64,000 nucleotides of DNA from Lysobacter lycopersici (GCF_007556775.1 NZ_CP041742.1:2532074-2596073), one strand, 5' to 3'. Numbered from the stretch's first letter, positions 37,360 through 46,395 are shown. The notes: generated by a model not told the origin, from the sequence alone. Numbers and translations are program-made.

Positions 37360-37699
37360 TCGCACCTGCTGCGCTCGCCAATCCGGGCACGCGCGAGGTG
37401 CTCGCTCCCTCATGGACTTCATGTCCACTTCGGTCGCTGCGCGCCTGCGCGCATCCCGGCTTGGCTTCGCTCGCGACGGTGCGATCCCGTATCCGACTTC
37501 GCCAGCTCGCCCGGGCGGTGTTGGCGCACCGCCTCGCGCCCAGTTATTGGCTTCAGCCAACTCCTTCGCGCTGGCCCGTCGCCTTCGCGGCTGGTCTTCG
37601 CCCGCTGTGCCGATGATTCGGGACCACGTTCGGCCATTGCTGGCTGAGTTGGGCGATAGGACGATCCGCATGAATGCATGGCGCATGGGACACTAGGCC
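37360..37699. other. 340-base intergenic region, possible dispersed repeat
   Basis: No convincing gene. Both strands are open over long stretches (a 94-codon plus-strand frame at 37410-37696 and a minus-strand frame across it), but their translations are Arg/Ala/Ser-rich without motifs. The sequence has distinct composition, with many CTTCG and CGCG steps (ACTTCGGTCGCTGCGCGCC and TTGGCTTCGCTCGCGACGG). It looks like an old repeat or decayed gene between ychF and the sulfotransferase. I saw no second copy in this window. Confidence 0.35.
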
Positions 37700-39178
37700 A
37701 TGTCTTTGCAATCCACCGCAGACCTGCTGCGCGCCAGCGATGTGCTGCTCCGGCAGGATCGTTATCGCGATGCACTGGGTTGCGTGCTGCAAGCCTTCGC
37801 GCTGGCGGATCGCGAACCGGCCCTGCTGATCCCGCTGTGCCAGCGGCTGCGACGTTTCAATGAATGCGGGCGCGCGCTGTCGCTGATCGCGAAGGCCGAT
37901 CCGGATCGCTTTCCTTCCGCGGCCGAGCGCACCGAACTCGCATCGCTGGCCAGTCGTTGCGGCGACCAGGCGCTGGCGGAAGCCTGGATCGATCATGCGG
38001 TTCGCATCAATCCGGTGCATGCGCCGGCGCAATACCTGCGAGGCGTGGTCGCGATGTTCCGCGGCGACATGGCGCAGGCGCGATTCGCGCTGTCGGCCTG
38101 CCTCGCCATCGCGCCGGATTTCGCGCAGGCGCACTGGGTGTTGTCGACCTTGCCGGACGACCACGGCACGGGCGATGCCGATGCGCCCGCTCGCATCCGC
38201 GCCAGCCTCGCGCGAACGCAGCCCGGCGGCGTGGACGAGGCTTACCTGCAATTCGCGCTGCACAACGCGTTGCATGGGCTCGGTCGCTACGACGAGGCGT
38301 GGAATGCGCTGGAGCATGGTTGCGAACTCAGGGGCACGCAGATGCCGCACGATCCGCGCGCGGCCGAAGCGCTGTTCGCCGGCCTGGAATCGCTGTACAC
38401 GCCGGAATTCCTCGAGCCGGTCGTTGCGCCGGTCGGCGACTACACGCCGATCTTCATCGTCGGCATGCATCGCTCCGGCACCACGTTGCTCGAACGCATC
38501 CTTGGCGGCCACCCGCTGGTCGCCGATGGTGGCGAAAGCTATGCCTTCACCGCGCAACTGGATCTCGCCGCCGACCACAAGGCAACCGGCGCGATCGATG
38601 CGACGACATTGCAGCGCATCGCCGCCGCGGATTTCACCGCCATCGGCGCGGGGTTCCTCGACGCTTCGCGCTGGCGCGCGCGTGGTCGGCCGTTCCTCAC
38701 CGAAAAACTGCCGGCGAACCTGCTCAACGCCGGGCTCATTGCGAAGGCATTGCCGCAAGCGAAGCTGATCCGAGTGGTGCGCGACCCGATGGACACCTGT
38801 TTCTCCAACCTGCGCACTTTCTTCACCGGCGCCGCCACGTACTCGCACGACCAGGCGCAACTCGCCGCGCATTTCCTTCGCTGCGAATGGCTTGCGCAGC
38901 ATTTGCACCGCACAATGCCTGGACGCATGCTCGATATCGCGTACGACGACCTCGTAAGCGGCACCGAAGCTGCGGTGCGGCGTGTGTTCGATTTCTGCGG
39001 CCTGCCGTTCGCACCGGAAGCGCTGGATGTCGGCCGCGCTTCGGGCGATGTCGCCACCGCGAGCACGACCAGCGTGCGCGAAGGCATCCTGCGCGACCGC
39101 GGCGGCGCGTGGAGGCCCTACGTCCGCCGGTTGCAGCCGATGCGCGAAGCACTCGAAGCATCGCGGACCGGTGTTTGA
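37700..39178 (+). CDS. TPR-repeat sulfotransferase
   Basis: A 492-residue protein of the same class as the gene at 20598. The first 230 residues form TPR-like helices (RQDRYRDALGCVLQAFALAD and YLQFALHNALHGLGRYDEAW). The sulfotransferase domain follows, with PAPS loop PIFIVGMHRSGTTLLERIL at about 249-267 and the second PAPS site LIRVVRDPMDTCFSNLRTFF. No signal peptide. Genes of this type often sit beside TonB-dependent receptors in Xanthomonadaceae and related groups, as here, where it converges with one. The acceptor molecule is unknown. Confidence 0.9.
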   Translation: MSLQSTADLLRASDVLLRQDRYRDALGCVLQAFALADREPALLIPLCQRLRRFNECGRALSLIAKADPDRFPSAAERTELASLASRCGDQALAEAWIDHAVRINPVHAPAQYLRGVVAMFRGDMAQARFALSACLAIAPDFAQAHWVLSTLPDDHGTGDADAPARIRASLARTQPGGVDEAYLQFALHNALHGLGRYDEAWNALEHGCELRGTQMPHDPRAAEALFAGLESLYTPEFLEPVVAPVGDYTPIFIVGMHRSGTTLLERILGGHPLVADGGESYAFTAQLDLAADHKATGAIDATTLQRIAAADFTAIGAGFLDASRWRARGRPFLTEKLPANLLNAGLIAKALPQAKLIRVVRDPMDTCFSNLRTFFTGAATYSHDQAQLAAHFLRCEWLAQHLHRTMPGRMLDIAYDDLVSGTEAAVRRVFDFCGLPFAPEALDVGRASGDVATASTTSVREGILRDRGGAWRPYVRRLQPMREALEASRTGV

Positions 39179-39193
39179 ACGCCGCAAACGAAA

Positions 39194-39213
39194 ACTTCCC
39201 CATGCGGGGAAGT
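39194..39213 (-). terminator. Intrinsic terminator for the TonB receptor operon
   Basis: On the minus strand the hairpin ACTTCCCC-GCAT-GGGGAAGT is followed by TTTTCGTTT, 30 bases beyond the receptor stop codon. It may also end transcription from the convergent sulfotransferase gene. Confidence 0.85.
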
Positions 39214-39242
39214 CTTCGGCTGGCACGATGGGGCAAGGGGGG

Positions 39243-42200
39243 TCAGAGCGGGCTGCCGCCGAGCTTCCAGGTGAATTCGAGGAAGTAGCTGCGCCCGACC
39301 GAATCGAACCACGAAATGTCGTAGTACGGGTACGAGGTATAGGTCTTGTCCTTCGGTGGCATCTTGTCGAACAGGTTGTCCACCGCCAGCGACAGCTGCA
39401 TGCGATCGTTGATCCGGTATTGCAGGGAGCCGTTGTACAGCATGGTCGCGCCGATCCATGCGCCACCAGCGGAGGTGTCCGGATCCCAGACTTGGTCGTA
39501 GGAGTCCGACGACGGCAGGCGACCGATGCGCTGGGCATGCAGGGTTGCCGACCATGCATTCCTCTCCCACCCGATCGATGCGGTGGTCTTGGTCTTGGGG
39601 ACGTCGTAGCCGCTGTTGACCGCGAAATGGTCATTCAATGGATCGTCTTCGGACTCGCGGCTGTCGTGGCGGGTGAAGAGCGTGTGGGTGAGGCCGAAAC
39701 GCCAGGCGCCGATCGCACTATCCCAGCGGAAGTTCGCGGCCAAATCGTAGCCCGCCACGCGCTGTTCCGCGATGTTGATGGGTTGGTAATACACGCCGAG
39801 GAGATCGCCATTCTCGTCGCGAAGCGCGCGCGGCACCGCATCAAGGCATATCGGTGAATTCGGATCGATGAACCCGTCCCGACAATTTGCTTCGGCAAGC
39901 ATGATCTTGTCGGGATCCATTTCCTCGATTTGGTTCGAGACCTTGATGTTGAAATAGTCAACCGAAAGGTCGAAATTCGCCGAAGAAGAAAGTGGAGGGG
40001 ACCACACGAAGCCCGCGGTGAATGACTTGCTGGTTTCGTAGTCGAGGTTCGGGTCGCCCGTGCGCTGGTTCCGCACGCGCTTGCGACTGCAGTCGGCATC
40101 GGATGTGTAGTCGTCCTCTTGGCGGCAAGTGTAGTAATCGCGCTGTCGTGAACGGAAATAATCCGTTTGCGCAAACAGATAGTGGAGATCCGGGGCGCGG
40201 AAGCCCGTGCCGTAGGATCCACGGAGCAGGAGGGCATCGATCGGTCGCCATTCCAGGCCCAGGCTGTAGGTGAACTTGCCCGGTGATTTGTCGCCATAGC
40301 TGTACTGGTCGTAGCGGCCGGCCATGCTCAGGGTCAGCGGTTGGAAGACCGGCACGCGGAATTCGCTGGCGATGCCCCAATGGCTGCGGTCGCCGTGGCC
40401 GTCGCCATAGCGCGCGCCGTAGTAGTAGTCGGTGAGCGCCAGCGGGTCCGGATGGATGTCGTAGGCTTGGGTGCCGTATTCGACATTGCCGGCGAATCCG
40501 ACGTCGCCGGCCGGAAGATGGAACAACGAGGTATTGTCGATGGTGAAGGAAAGCGTGTCGCTGCGTGCGGTCGGCTTGAACACCGAATCAGCGGTGATGC
40601 TGTCGTACTGGGCTTGCGTCAACGGCTTGTAGAACTGGTCGGAATCCGGGGAAAAGATCGCGTAACCATAGTCGTCCACGCCTTGCTGCGGCCCGAGCAG
40701 CAGCTCGTTCGCCTTGCTGGCGACGATGCGCGGATAGCTCACGGTCGCGTGGTACTGCGAATGGTTGAACAGGGCCTCGTAGTCCCAGTCCTCGCCGATG
40801 GTGCCCTTGAAGCCGGTGGCGATGCTGAGGGTCTTCTGCGTATCGTGGGTCATCACGTCGTGGAAGCCGCCGGACTCCTCGGGCGTGAACTGCCGGTACC
40901 AGTACTCCCAGGTCTCGCTGTTGGCGTTGTAGAAGACGCCGCGGTCGCCGTCCTCAGTCTGGCCCTGGTACTGCCAGGTCAGCGGTTGATACATCAGTTC
41001 CACCTTGGCATAACCGAGCTGCACGTCGGCGAACCAGGAGAGCTTGTCGTTGATGTCGAAATTGAAGGAACCGTAGGCGTTGACGCTCTTGCGGCCGCTT
41101 TCGATCGTGCCGTAACCGATGGATTTGTCGCTGCCGCAATAGAAACCGTAGTCGCCGGATTCCGGGAACGTCGAGCCCCCGTTGAGGCTGGGGTCGCACT
41201 TGTCTTCGTCTTCGGGGAACGAGGTGCCGCCAAACCAGTCGAAGCGCTGGAAGATCCAGGGGGCTTCCTCGTCAGGGTCGGGGCTGTCGAACGAAGAGTC
41301 CTGGATCTTGCGGTCGTAGGCCCACAACGGCTTCTTGTCCAGCAATTCGAGTCCGACGATGCCGCTGAAGTTGCCGCGTTCGAAGCCGGTGGTGAGGGTG
41401 AACTTGTTGGATTCGCCGCCGCCGCGCGCGGTATCGCCGTAGCGATAGTCGAGTGTCGTGCCGTCGGCCGACTTCTTCAGGATGAAGTTGATCACGCCGG
41501 CCATCGCATCCGAGCCATAGACCGCCGATGCGCTGCCGGTGAGTACTTCGATGCGATCCACCATCCCCAGCGGGATGTTGCCGATGTCGGTGAAGTTGCT
41601 GCGGCCGCCCAGCGGCAAGGGGAAATCCGCGATGCGGCGACCGTTGATCAGAACCAGCGTCTTGTTGGAGCCCAGACCGCGCAGATCGACTTGTTGCGCG
41701 CCGGGCGTCGTGGCTGCGCCCAAGGAAGATTGCGGGCTCTGAGTTTCGCCGCCGTTCTGGGTCAGCGAACGCAGCACGTCGGGGACGCTGGTGAAGCCCG
41801 CGGATGAAATCTGTTGTGCGGTGATCACGGTGACCGGCGCCGGTCCCTCGACCTCGGCGCGCGGAATGCGCGAGCCGGTGACTTCGATCGATTCGAGTTT
41901 CGCAGGTTCCGGGGGCGGTTCTGCCTGGGCAGGGGCGGGTGCCGGAGCGGCCGCGGGTTTGGTGGCCGCCGGAGCAGGCGGTTCCTGCTGGTCGGCCTTG
42001 ACGATGACCACGGCGCCGGAGGAGGAGTCGCGATGGACGCCGTATCCGCTGCCCGAGAGCAATTGTTTCAACGCGTCGTCCGGCGACACGGTGCCGTGCA
42101 CGCCGCGCGTGCGCGCGCCCTTGAGTTGGTCGGCCCGGTACAGGAGTTGGGTCCCCGATTGCGCGGCGAGCGCGTCGAGGCCGCTGACCAGGTCGCCGGC

Positions 42201-42308
42201 CGGGATGTCGATGCGGCGCGGGGCGGCCTCGGCCTCCTGTGCCCAGGCGAAGGACGTGCTGATGCAACCCAGTGCGATGAACAGCGCGGTGCGTGTCGGA
42301 CGATTCAA
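39243..42308 (-). CDS. TonB-dependent receptor with N-terminal STN signalling domain
   Basis: A 1021-residue outer-membrane protein. Signal peptide residues 1-23 (FIALGCISTSFAWAQE). An STN domain follows (about 31-105; RRIDIPAGDLVSGLDALAAQ, LSGSGYGVHRDSSSGAVVIV), which contacts a FecR protein, then a Pro/Ala linker. The plug is at about 140-275 (PVTVITAQQISSAGF, LRGLGSNKTLVLINGRR, VLTGSASAVYGSDAMAGVIN), and a 22-strand barrel ends near YFLEFTWKLGG. It imports a ligand with TonB energy and signals its presence to the sigma factor encoded two genes upstream. The RRI and LVLINGRR motifs put it with receptors for organic polymers rather than classical siderophores (inference). It is last in the sigma-fecR-receptor operon. 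Confidence 0.93.
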   Translation of the reverse strand: MNRPTRTALFIALGCISTSFAWAQEAEAAPRRIDIPAGDLVSGLDALAAQSGTQLLYRADQLKGARTRGVHGTVSPDDALKQLLSGSGYGVHRDSSSGAVVIVKADQQEPPAPAATKPAAAPAPAPAQAEPPPEPAKLESIEVTGSRIPRAEVEGPAPVTVITAQQISSAGFTSVPDVLRSLTQNGGETQSPQSSLGAATTPGAQQVDLRGLGSNKTLVLINGRRIADFPLPLGGRSNFTDIGNIPLGMVDRIEVLTGSASAVYGSDAMAGVINFILKKSADGTTLDYRYGDTARGGGESNKFTLTTGFERGNFSGIVGLELLDKKPLWAYDRKIQDSSFDSPDPDEEAPWIFQRFDWFGGTSFPEDEDKCDPSLNGGSTFPESGDYGFYCGSDKSIGYGTIESGRKSVNAYGSFNFDINDKLSWFADVQLGYAKVELMYQPLTWQYQGQTEDGDRGVFYNANSETWEYWYRQFTPEESGGFHDVMTHDTQKTLSIATGFKGTIGEDWDYEALFNHSQYHATVSYPRIVASKANELLLGPQQGVDDYGYAIFSPDSDQFYKPLTQAQYDSITADSVFKPTARSDTLSFTIDNTSLFHLPAGDVGFAGNVEYGTQAYDIHPDPLALTDYYYGARYGDGHGDRSHWGIASEFRVPVFQPLTLSMAGRYDQYSYGDKSPGKFTYSLGLEWRPIDALLLRGSYGTGFRAPDLHYLFAQTDYFRSRQRDYYTCRQEDDYTSDADCSRKRVRNQRTGDPNLDYETSKSFTAGFVWSPPLSSSANFDLSVDYFNIKVSNQIEEMDPDKIMLAEANCRDGFIDPNSPICLDAVPRALRDENGDLLGVYYQPINIAEQRVAGYDLAANFRWDSAIGAWRFGLTHTLFTRHDSRESEDDPLNDHFAVNSGYDVPKTKTTASIGWERNAWSATLHAQRIGRLPSSDSYDQVWDPDTSAGGAWIGATMLYNGSLQYRINDRMQLSLAVDNLFDKMPPKDKTYTSYPYYDISWFDSVGRSYFLEFTWKLGGSPL

Positions 42309-42395
42309 GGGAACCCCCTTCCCAAGGATTGGCGGCGCGGTGCGCCGCTCAATGGAACCGAGACGAGCGAGCCGGATCGATCCCGCCCCGTCGCC

Positions 42396-43472
42396 TTACT
42401 CGTGGTAGTGCAGGACGATGCGGTCGCCCTGGCGCTCGGCCCGGACCGGGAATCCGGCCTCGAGCAGGCGCACGAAACCGTCCGCGTTCGCCCAGTTGAA
42501 ATTGCCGCCCACGCGCAGCGCCGCGACATCCGCATCCCCCATCACGATGCGCTTCGCGCCGTAGCGGTTGAACTCGGCCGCGGCGGTGGCGAGCGGCGTG
42601 TCGCGGAAGGCGAGGACGCCGCTGCGCCAGCTCAGGGCGCGTTCGGCTTCGTCCGGCGTGCCGAAGCGCAGCGAAGTGCTGTCGGCGTCGATTTCGGCCA
42701 CGCTGCCAGCCGGCAGGAAGGTGGTGGATTGCCCGTCCGGTGCACGCGGGTCAGGCGATTCCAGCCGCACCAGGCCTTCGGTCACGACCACGCGCAAGCC
42801 GTCGCTGTCGCGGCGCACCGCGAAACGGGTGCCGACGGCGACCACTTCGCGGCCATCGACATGCACCACGAAGGGCCGGCTTGCATCCTTGGCCACGGCG
42901 AAGAACGCCTCGCCGTGCTGCAGGTCGATATCGCGTTCCTGGCGCGACAGCGCGACGCTGACCACGCTGTCGCCGCTTAGCGTGGCGTGCGATCCGTCGG
43001 CGAGCGGGACTTCCTCGAGGGTGCCGAGCGCGGTGCGGTAGGTCTGCTGTTCGACATGGCCGCCCTGTTTCCACGCGAACGCGACGATGGCGCATGCCAT
43101 TGCGCATCCCGCGAGCGCGAACAGCCAGCCGCGACGGCGCGTCGCGGCGGGGCGACGGGCGAAATCCAGCGCCGCGGGATTGAGCGCGGAAGGTGCGCTC
43201 GATGCATGGTGCGCGATCGGCCGCGTCCAGTTCCAGTCGCCGCGCGCGGGCATGTCGCCGGCGACGACGCCGGCGCCCACCGCCTTCAGTCGATTGGCGC
43301 CGCGCCAGGCGGTGTCCAGCCGCAGGTAGGCGACGCGATGCGCGGTCTCGGCATCGCGCCAGGCGGCGAACGCCAGTTCGTCGCGCGTGGACCAGTCGGC
43401 GCGGTCGCGCCGTGCCAGCCATCCGGCGGCCTCGCGCTCGATCCGGATGCTCTCATCCATGTTCCTGTCCAT
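42396..43472 (-). CDS. FecR-family anti-sigma/signal transducer
   Basis: A 358-residue protein with an N-terminal DUF4880 helical domain (AAGWLARRDRADWSTRDELA, AFAAWRDAETAHRVAY), one membrane segment at about 115-135 (GWLFALAGCAMACAIVAFAW) and a periplasmic FecR domain (VPLADGSHATLSGDSVVSVA, LQHGEAFFAVAKDASRPFVV, VGTRFAVRRD). FecR proteins hold the partner ECF sigma factor and release it when the receptor's STN domain signals ligand. It overlaps the sigma gene by up to 20 bases; the start at 43460 is an alternative. An 87-base gap separates it from the receptor gene. Confidence 0.92.
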   Translation of the reverse strand: MDRNMDESIRIEREAAGWLARRDRADWSTRDELAFAAWRDAETAHRVAYLRLDTAWRGANRLKAVGAGVVAGDMPARGDWNWTRPIAHHASSAPSALNPAALDFARRPAATRRRGWLFALAGCAMACAIVAFAWKQGGHVEQQTYRTALGTLEEVPLADGSHATLSGDSVVSVALSRQERDIDLQHGEAFFAVAKDASRPFVVHVDGREVVAVGTRFAVRRDSDGLRVVVTEGLVRLESPDPRAPDGQSTTFLPAGSVAEIDADSTSLRFGTPDEAERALSWRSGVLAFRDTPLATAAAEFNRYGAKRIVMGDADVAALRVGGNFNWANADGFVRLLEAGFPVRAERQGDRIVLHYHE

Positions 43473-44031
43473 CGTCCTGTCCGCGCTGTCGTTGCGCGCG
43501 CTGCTTTCCCCGCGGCACGCCCGCTTCGCCGAACATGTAGTCGGCGATCAGCCTTGCGCCCTTCGCAACCTGCTTCTCCACCGTCTTTTCGGCGACGCCC
43601 AGGCGTCGCGCGACCTCCTTCTGCGGCAGCTCATCCACCTTGCGCAGCCACACCACTTCGCGGCAGCGGTCGGGCAGGCGGTCGAAGGCTTCGGCCAGCC
43701 GGCGCAGCGATTGCCGTGCGTCGTGCCGCCGCTCAGGGCCCGCTTCGTCCACCGGGACGTTCAGGGATTCGAAATCACCCACGGCCTCGATCGAGACGAT
43801 GCGTCCGCGGCGCAGCCGGTCCGCCATCAGGTGTCGCGCGGTCGTGAACAGGAACGACTTCGGCTGGTGCGGGCGTTCGCGGCGCGCGGCCTCGTAGACC
43901 CGCACGTAGGCTTCCTGGCGCAGGTCGTGGATGTCGTCGGCGTGCGCCCAGCAACGGCGCAGGTAGCGCAACAATGCGTCCTCGTGAACGAGGATTTCGC
44001 GTGCGAACCAGGCGTCGACGTGTTCGTCCAT
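43453..44031 (-). CDS. ECF sigma factor (FecI-type)
   Basis: A 192-residue sigma factor. Region 2 includes DALLRYLRRCWAHADDIHDL and RQEAYVRVYEAARRERP, then KSFLFTTARHLMADRLRR; region 4 has DRLPDRCREVVWLRKVDELP with the HTH QKEVARRLGVAEKTVEKQVA. It fits FecI-type sigma factors controlled by the following FecR. It should activate its own operon and perhaps the divergent cyanophycinase operon, whose start lies 126 bases away. The C-terminus is basic and Gln-rich. Confidence 0.92.
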   Translation of the reverse strand: MDEHVDAWFAREILVHEDALLRYLRRCWAHADDIHDLRQEAYVRVYEAARRERPHQPKSFLFTTARHLMADRLRRGRIVSIEAVGDFESLNVPVDEAGPERRHDARQSLRRLAEAFDRLPDRCREVVWLRKVDELPQKEVARRLGVAEKTVEKQVAKGARLIADYMFGEAGVPRGKQRAQRQRGQDDGQEHG

Positions 44032-44157
44032 ACGCGGACATTACGCCATCCACGATGGCCTGCGTGGGGGAAGGCGGGGTTTCGTCCGTCCCGGTTGCAG
44101 GTGCCTGCGTGATTCATCCCGGGCGCGAACCGCCAACACAACGCGAAGGAACCCGAG
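44032..44157. promoter_or_regulatory. Divergent promoter region, sigma factor / cyanophycinase genes
   Basis: This 126-base gap must hold promoters for both operons. An AAGGA site lies about nine bases before the cyanophycinase ATG. I could not identify a clear -35/-10 pair; the candidate ECF-type GGAA is present at 44149 only as part of the ribosome site. No gene is present. Confidence 0.4.
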
Positions 44158-45204
44158 ATGCCGGCAACCCACGTTTTCGTCCGCGCGCTCGCGGCATGGC
44201 TGCTGTCCGCCACGGCGCTGGTCGCTTGCGCCGCCACGCCGCCGCGCGCGACCGCGACCGGCAATGGCTACGTGGAATACGACATCGGCAACGCATCCGC
44301 GCCGACGCCCGGGCAGGTGCAGCCGGGCCTGATGCTGGTCGGTGGCGGGGACTGGCCCTACGACGCGGTGCGCTGGATGAACGAGCGCATGGGGCATGGC
44401 CATCTCGTGATCCTGCGCGCGTCCGGCGACGTCGAGGCGCAGGAAGAGTGGTATCGCGACGTCGGTGGCATCGCCTCGGCGCGCACCTTCGTCTTCAGCG
44501 ATCGCAGTGCCGCGAGCGATCCGGTGGTGCTCGATGCGATCCGCAAGGCTGATGGCGTCTTCATCGCCGGCGGCGACCAGGCCAACTACGTGCGGTTCTG
44601 GAAAGGCACGCCGGTTGCCGAAGCGCTCGATGCGCACGTGCGCGCGGGCAAGCCGATCGGCGGCACCAGCGCCGGCCTCGCGATCCTCGGCGCATGGGGA
44701 TATGGCGCGATGGATGGCGGCAGCATGGTGTCGGAAGACGCGCTGCGCGATCCGCTGAACCCCGGCATGACCCTGGTCGACGATTTCCTGCACATGCCCT
44801 TCCTCGAACACGTCATCACCGACACGCATTTCTCCAAGCGCGAGCGGCTGGGGCGACTGGTCGCTTTCGTCGCGGATTTGCGTGCGCGCGGCGTGAACGA
44901 CATCGTCGGATTGGGCGTCGACGAAGGCGCGGCGCTGTGCGTCGACGGCGATGGTATCGGCCGGCTGTTCACGCCGATTCCCGGCGACGCGGCCTGGCTG
45001 GTGGTGCCGAGCGCACCGGCCTCAAGGCTGGAAGCCGGCAAGCCACTGGAAATTTCCGGCGTGGATGTCACCGGCGTCGGCGTCGACAGCCGCATCGACC
45101 TACGCACGCTGCAGGTGACGGCGCCCGCGTTCCGGCGCACCGCCGATGCGCACGACGGCAAGCTGCAGGTCCGCGATGCCGGACCGGCAACCGGTGATCG
45201 ATAG
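44158..45204 (+). CDS. Cyanophycinase-like S51 serine peptidase, exported lipoprotein
   Basis: A 348-residue protein. Residues 1-24 form a signal sequence ending in the lipobox LVAC (Cys24), so an outer-envelope lipoprotein is likely. The peptidase S51 fold is shown by LMLVGGGDWPYDAVRWMNER, GVFIAGGDQANYVRFWKGTP and the nucleophile Ser171 in PIGGTSAGLAILG; LHMPFLEHVITDTHFSKRERLGRL is the region typical of cyanophycinase. Cyanophycinase cuts the arginine-aspartate polymer to beta-Asp-Arg dipeptides. The next gene encodes an isoaspartyl peptidase that would split such dipeptides, which supports this reading. Other isoaspartyl substrates are possible. A C-terminal beta-domain of about 70 residues follows. 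Confidence 0.87.
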   Translation: MPATHVFVRALAAWLLSATALVACAATPPRATATGNGYVEYDIGNASAPTPGQVQPGLMLVGGGDWPYDAVRWMNERMGHGHLVILRASGDVEAQEEWYRDVGGIASARTFVFSDRSAASDPVVLDAIRKADGVFIAGGDQANYVRFWKGTPVAEALDAHVRAGKPIGGTSAGLAILGAWGYGAMDGGSMVSEDALRDPLNPGMTLVDDFLHMPFLEHVITDTHFSKRERLGRLVAFVADLRARGVNDIVGLGVDEGAALCVDGDGIGRLFTPIPGDAAWLVVPSAPASRLEAGKPLEISGVDVTGVGVDSRIDLRTLQVTAPAFRRTADAHDGKLQVRDAGPATGDR

Positions 45205-45241
45205 AATCCGTTTCGAACACCATCTTTCGAGGAACGAGCCC

Positions 45242-46276
45242 ATGACCGGTTTGCGTGCGCTATGTATCGCCATTTCCCTCGGGCTCGTCGCGCCGGCCGC
45301 GCTGGCGGCCGAACCCGTGCTGGTCATCCACGGCGGCGCCGGGCTGGAGCGGAAGAGCGTCACGCCGCAAGACGAGGCCGCGATCCGCGCCGCACTCACG
45401 CTGGCGCTGAAGAAGGGGCATGAAGCGCTTGCTGCCGGAAAACCGGCGATGGATGCGGTGACCGCGGCGATCACCGTGCTCGAGGACGATCCGCACTTCA
45501 ACGCCGGCAAGGGCGCGGTCTTCACCCACGACGGCAAGAACGAGCTCGATGCCTCGCTCATGGACGGCGCGACCCTGCGCGCCGGCGCGGTGGCGAACGT
45601 CCACCACGTGAAGAATCCGATCCTGCTGGCGCGTGCGGTGATGGAGCATTCCCCGCACGTGATGATGGTCGGCGACGGGGCCGAGATTTTTGCCAAGGAG
45701 CAGGGGATAGGCTTGGTCGATTCCAGCTACTTCCGCACCGACCGGCGCTGGAAGGAGCTGCAGGAGGCGCTGAAGGAAGACGCCGCCAGCGGGCAGGCGA
45801 TGCGCGACCCGGAGGCCGCGACCAAGCACTTCGGCACCGTCGGCGCGGTTGCCCTGGATGCCCAGGGGCACTTGGCCGCGGGCACGTCCACCGGCGGCAT
45901 GACCGACAAGCGCTACGGCCGGGTCGGGGATTCGCCCATCATCGGCGCCGGCACCTATGCCAACGGCCAGTGCGCGGTGTCCAACACCGGCTGGGGCGAA
46001 TTCTATATTCGCGTCGCAGCCGCCCATGAGATTTGTGCCCGGATGGCCTATTTGCACGAAACCCCGGCCCAGGCCGGCGAAGCCGTGATCATCAAGCAGA
46101 TCCCCGCCCTAGGCGGGGACGGCGGTGCCATCATCCTTGCCGCCGATGGCACCGCGGCCCTGCCGTTCAACACCGAGGGCATGGCCCGCGGCTGGATCGG
46201 CAGCGATGGCGTGCCGCACATCGCCCTATATTCAAGCGATCAACTGACTCCGCCTGGCGCGACGCCCGCGCCCTGA
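45242..46276 (+). CDS. iaaA: Isoaspartyl peptidase / plant-type L-asparaginase, exported
   Basis: A 344-residue Ntn-hydrolase precursor. The ATG at 45242 follows GAGGAACG and gives a signal peptide (ALCIAISLGLVAPAALAAEP). LVIHGGAGLERKSVTPQDEA and DPHFNAGKGAVFTHDGKNEL are typical, and self-cleavage should occur before Thr199 in HFGTVGAVALDAQGHLAAGT, followed by GGMTDKRYGRVGDSPIIGAG, the substrate site. It hydrolyses beta-aspartyl dipeptides and asparagine. Being exported and 37 bases after the cyanophycinase-like gene, it would finish polymer breakdown in the periplasm. Confidence 0.94.
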   Translation: MTGLRALCIAISLGLVAPAALAAEPVLVIHGGAGLERKSVTPQDEAAIRAALTLALKKGHEALAAGKPAMDAVTAAITVLEDDPHFNAGKGAVFTHDGKNELDASLMDGATLRAGAVANVHHVKNPILLARAVMEHSPHVMMVGDGAEIFAKEQGIGLVDSSYFRTDRRWKELQEALKEDAASGQAMRDPEAATKHFGTVGAVALDAQGHLAAGTSTGGMTDKRYGRVGDSPIIGAGTYANGQCAVSNTGWGEFYIRVAAAHEICARMAYLHETPAQAGEAVIIKQIPALGGDGGAIILAADGTAALPFNTEGMARGWIGSDGVPHIALYSSDQLTPPGATPAP

Positions 46277-46289
46277 GCTTGCCGGCCCG

Positions 46290-46313
46290 AATCCGACGCT
46301 CCGGCGTCGGATT
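46290..46313 (+). terminator. Hairpin after the isoaspartyl peptidase gene
   Basis: AATCCGACGC-TCCG-GCGTCGGATT is a perfect 10-bp stem 13 bases after the stop codon. There is no T-run, so it may be a weak terminator or an RNA-stabilising hairpin. Confidence 0.6.
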
Positions 46314-46335
46314 GCTCTGTCGCATACGAATGCCG

Positions 46336-46365
46336 TTGACATGAACGGCTCCGCACATGAAAATT
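46336..46365 (+). promoter_or_regulatory. Sigma-70 promoter of the tRNA-tuf operon
   Basis: A consensus -35 TTGACA (46336-46341) and -10 AAAATT (46360-46365) with an 18-base spacer. A GC-rich discriminator (GCGGGC), usual for stringently controlled stable RNA promoters, follows. tRNA-Tyr begins 30 bases downstream of the -10. Confidence 0.7.
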
Positions 46366-46395
46366 GCGGGCTGTTTCACCGGACTTCGATCGACC

